Position numbers and translations under genes: made by a program
Assembly (NCBI GenBank): GCA_028671895.1
Contig: CM053809.1
Location: 32,897,501-32,961,500 of the forward strand
Direction: 5' to 3'
From: Oenanthe sinensis
Taxonomy: Eukaryota > Streptophyta > Magnoliopsida > Apiales > Apiaceae
DNA: 64,000 nt
Notes under the pieces: model-generated
Databases searched by the model: none
What the model saw: the letters and a program-made list of their open reading frames with translations, nothing else
Told to the model about the DNA's origin: nothing
Part shown: piece by piece, positions 60,582-64,000 of the stretch
Numbering within the stretch: the first letter of the stretch is position 1
Layout: the number at the start of each line of letters is the position of its first letter

Positions 60582-60988
60582 AGCTGGACACATCTCATGG
60601 TTCTTCATGGTCTCTGCAATGCGTTTGGAAGTGGCCAATCAAGCAGTCCATGGTTGAATATGATAAGACGTGTATTGCCTCAAAGAGTGTCATTGGCTGC
60701 AGCCATGTATCACATAGGTTGTATTTTACATATCATCAGTTAAAAGGTAACATAGGGAACTGCTAATGTGAATTAGTAAGCAGTTGCTAACTTTTCTGCC
60801 GACATTTTTGCAACCTTTTTTAAAAAAAAAAAATTTAAGAAAGAGGCTAAAATTGGTGTTTCCTGTTTTCTGAGTGTCGGGTATATTTTGTTCCCATGAG
60901 CAATTTTATTGTTGCTTGAGGGACCAGTAGCTAGATTGTTTAAATTGGGGTTACGGGTTGTGGACTGGTAACTGCCATGTCTGAACTA

Positions 60989-61176
60989 CAGGCGGACATG
61001 GATGACGGATCTTGTAAGGGACACGTGGCCCCCTAAAATACTTTTTTTTATAAAATTTCACCATTAAAATTTTATAAAATTATTGAGGTGCCCTTGCTAA
61101 AATTAAATTTTATAAAGAGGTATTCTTAAAATTAATTTGGTGACCCCCTAAATTTTTTGCTACATCCGCCCCTCAG
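60989..61176. mobile_element. Small decayed hAT-like relic
   Basis: The left end CAGGCGGACATGG and the right end CATCCGCCCCTCAG are inverted around about 188 bp. Repeated TAAAATTTTATAAA phrases and GTGCCCTTGC / GTGACCCCC blocks lie inside. No target duplication was confirmed. Confidence 0.45.
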
Positions 61177-62802
61177 GTAGGGAATGTGCCTAGTACGGGA
61201 TATAGTAGGTGAAAATGTGAAATATAGGAATTTGATGGTATCTATAAGAAGCATGAACTCTTTTCAAAAGAAGAAATGTTATGAGAAAATCTCTCTTTAG
61301 TCAGGAAGAAATGGAATGTGGTATTTTGAAGAAGAAATATAAATAGTGAAACAAGATGAAGGGTGTGCAAATTTTCTATGACGAGTCGGGGAAGTTTTTT
61401 TGGGAGTTTCGAGTCCACAGTTGGAACCGACTATAAACATCTATTCGTAGCATATAATAATATAAATTTCATTCTAGTTTTTATCATTTCATTCATTTCA
61501 ATCAAATATAATATATTAGTTATTTTAAGTGATAAATGAAATTATAAGAAATGTAATGAAATTTAAAATTTGTATATTTCTTTATTCCGTTCTTGCATTC
61601 TAAATTATGGTTAAAGTTTCCCAATTTGAACTTGAATGTTTTATTATCAATTATACTTATTTTCGGCTCCAATCTTATCCTAAGGAATTTACATTGACTC
61701 GTTTTTTTAAAATTCAAATATTCCTTTCTAGTTTCATTATTTTTCTCTGATTTTATTTTTCTTTATTCTATTTTCCCATCTAAACAAACATATGATTATG
61801 GTCATTTACCATTTGACTTTTAGAATTACTTAAAGGATTGATTAATAAGAAGCCATATTATTTACTAAAATATAGTAATAATGCAATAAAGATATGAACT
61901 AATCACTTGTTAGAAGTTTAGAACCGGTCAAACATGTATACAAGTGCAATAATCTAATCAGGTGAAGACCATTCACTTCTAAATCTTGTATTAGATTGAA
62001 AATGATGACGGGAAGATATTGTCACTAATTCAAATCATTTTTTTAATTAAGAATATATATGGGTATATGTCAAAGACAGAACTAACGAATGACTAGGTTG
62101 ATAGATTAGTTTCTTGATTATGTACGTATATGTTTTTTGAGAACCAGAATTCGAAAAATATTTTGAATTGAAATTTTTTATAAGAAATCTTTTGTTAATT
62201 GTTAAATATATGATTAGTTAAACTGATGAGAGAAGAAGTATGATGCAGAATTCAAAAAATGAGTCCTGATATATTTTAGTAATTTATCATTTGTGTAATA
62301 AACGCAGTGAAAGATGGACAAGTTCATATCAAACTTTTACAAGTATACACATAATTTAGTCATTGCAGTGATCATGATATATATGATGTGTTGACTAAAT
62401 ACTGTGCACTTACTTGGAAAACCTTGCTTCTTAGCTGTCCATAATTGATAATTCTATATATAAAATACTCCTCTCGTATCAAATTATTTGTTATTTTAAT
62501 TATATATATATATATATATTATAAGATATAAAGATATATATTTTTCAGAAAAAAACGATATATAAAGAATATAACTCCATTTATTACTTTTTTAAAATAA
62601 ATATTTATATATTAAATTTTTATATAACATGAATCTTATTTCTTTTTATTTCTAAAATTATATATATTATTTATTTTTTTCATTTTTTCAAAACATGTGC
62701 AATCTTATCGAAGAAACACGTAAAATTTAGAGTTTAAAAAGTCGATTTTGTTCTTTACATAAATGATTAAAGTAGTCTAAGTTCTCATGCTTTTATTTAC
62801 TA

Positions 62803-63066
62803 CTCCTTCCGTCATATAATACATGTCACTTTTGTAAAAAAAAAATGTTCCACAATTCTTTTCACTCTCCTTTTTCAAAGTAATTTTTCAAATACCTTTC
62901 TACAAATTACCCTTGTATCCGTATTTCTAATGTTTCACTAATTTAAATATATAAGCAACTTATCTATATTTAATGCAATTATTAGGATAGAAAAAAAATA
63001 AATTATATAACCAACTTTTCTTAATATACGTAATATTTTCAAAAATGACATATAAAATGAGAGGAA
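62803..63066. mobile_element. Degraded Stowaway-like MITE
   Basis: The left end CTCCTTCCGTCATATAATAC after TA is typical. The right end is only loosely inverted (ATGACATATAAAATGAGAGGA) and lacks a clear TA, so borders are approximate. Confidence 0.45.
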
Positions 63067-64000
63067 TTTGGACCAGTTATGTATTAGATTTGACTAATTG
63101 AAGGAAGAGATTAGAGGAGGGTGACGAGTGAGTGAATAAGGTGTAATATAAAATGAAATGTGTCAACGTCCTAAGATTCCTGTATCAGTCAGTGCACACA
63201 CCTAACAAAATACCTGCCCCCATGACCGCTTTAATTTGCAACCCTTGGTACATAATCGACTTCCCAAAAAGTTAAGAATATGCAGCAAATGCTAATCATA
63301 ATTTATTTGTAGCTAGCTTCATAAATTTATGTATGTTTAAAATTATTGGATTTAATGACTCAGCAAATAAATAAATAAATAATCTCCGTTTTTGTAACGA
63401 AACATACATACGACCGAATCACAAATTGATAATAAACTGCATTTGCTAAAATTCATCAATTCTAAAATTGTTAAAATTTATAGAAGTTAACTGTGTATTT
63501 TGCTTAAGTCTGAAATTGAATATATATATGTTTGGTATATAATAAACTGACAGTTGTTCACTTGTTCGTATGGTAAAAATTTTCCTGTCTCTTTTGTTGT
63601 AACATATTTGCCTCTTATTAGGCTCTTACTATGTATTGCACCGAGTATATATATCATTATATGCCAAATGCATGTATACAAGATGTAACTATCGTGTCAT
63701 GAAATGATTTGTTTGGTGAATTAGCTAAAATTTGGTGTCTGTCTATTCATTCATAGATATAGATATGTGACACTAAACTAGCTAGGGTATGCTTTTTATT
63801 AAAAAAAAAAAACTAGCTAGGGTAAGCTAATTAAGCTACCTTGCTAATTACTGGCTTCTGCCAAAATTCAATAATGAACCATTCTTGCATCAGCAAATTA
63901 TATGTGCGTGCTAATTTTTAATCAAATTGCTACGTCGATAACAAAACTAAATATTATAAATAATATTTTTCAATTCGAGTTTAATAATTATTTAACAAAC

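Larger units (their letters stand above)
60582..64000. other. 3' flank of GIP1-like gene and intergenic DNA
   Basis: The first few hundred bases after the stop are probably 3' UTR. A small decayed hAT-like relic follows at 60989-61176 and a degraded Stowaway-like element at 62803-63066. The rest, including a (TA)n stretch at about 62503-62518, is AT-rich and shows no gene on either strand. Confidence 0.55.

Noticed and set aside
62461..62560. Another Stowaway-like left end (TACTCCTCTCGTATC)
   Set aside because: No matching inverted right end could be found.
1..64000. Defence islands, CRISPR, viral insertions, rRNA or tRNA genes
   Set aside because: None is supported by the sequence; the window is ordinary plant nuclear DNA with MITEs.

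Overview
This is eukaryotic, plant nuclear DNA. Every recognisable gene is split by GT-AG introns, the intergenic DNA is AT-rich, and the window holds many short inverted-repeat transposons, including several Stowaway-like elements with the CTCCCTCCGT-type end. The proteins (SH3P, AWPM-19, COR413IM, a plant RimM-type protein, a GIP1-like DUF1296 protein) point to a flowering plant, probably a eudicot. I cannot name the species. No rRNA, tRNA, CRISPR, viral or bacterial genes were seen.

Layout. 467-7039 (-): SH3P-type endocytic/autophagy adaptor, whose 3' SH3 exons lie beyond the left edge. 9532-11361 (+): acidic plant-specific protein of unknown role with a KKRK N-terminus and a CCGLFE C-terminus. 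14202-14997 (-): AWPM-19-like four-helix membrane protein. 16784-18435 (-): cytosolic ribosomal protein L32. 19836-21130 (-): SRG1-like 2-oxoglutarate/Fe(II) dioxygenase. 23445-30710 (-): organelle-type RimM joined to a UDP-sugar-pyrophosphorylase-like domain, with an apparent one-base frameshift in exon 6. 34536-40264 (+): SCP1-like CTD phosphatase (SSP4-like). 44055-47055 (+): COR413 chloroplast inner-envelope protein. 49719-60581 (+): GIP1-like DUF1296 protein. I built the exon models by hand from splice sites, reading phase and recalled family sequences; all phases close.

The genes do not form one pathway. They look like an ordinary gene-rich euchromatic segment. From memory, RPL32, RimM, SSP4-like and DUF1296 genes also lie close together on Arabidopsis chromosome 5 (about At5g46380-At5g46430), so part of this block may be ancestral, with the dioxygenase and COR413IM genes as candidate insertions.

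Introns and spacers hold most of the structure beyond genes: five Stowaway-like elements plus one degraded one, two copies of a Tourist-like element, one MULE-type MITE with a 9-bp target duplication, two GAGCA-ended elements, two diverged hAT-like relics, a large pair of inverted repeats, a possible SINE, a perfect 100-bp tandem duplication, and long C, G and A homopolymers. I found no convincing new multi-gene system. The most interesting items are the RimM/pyrophosphorylase-like fusion with its frameshift and the set of well-delimited MITEs.
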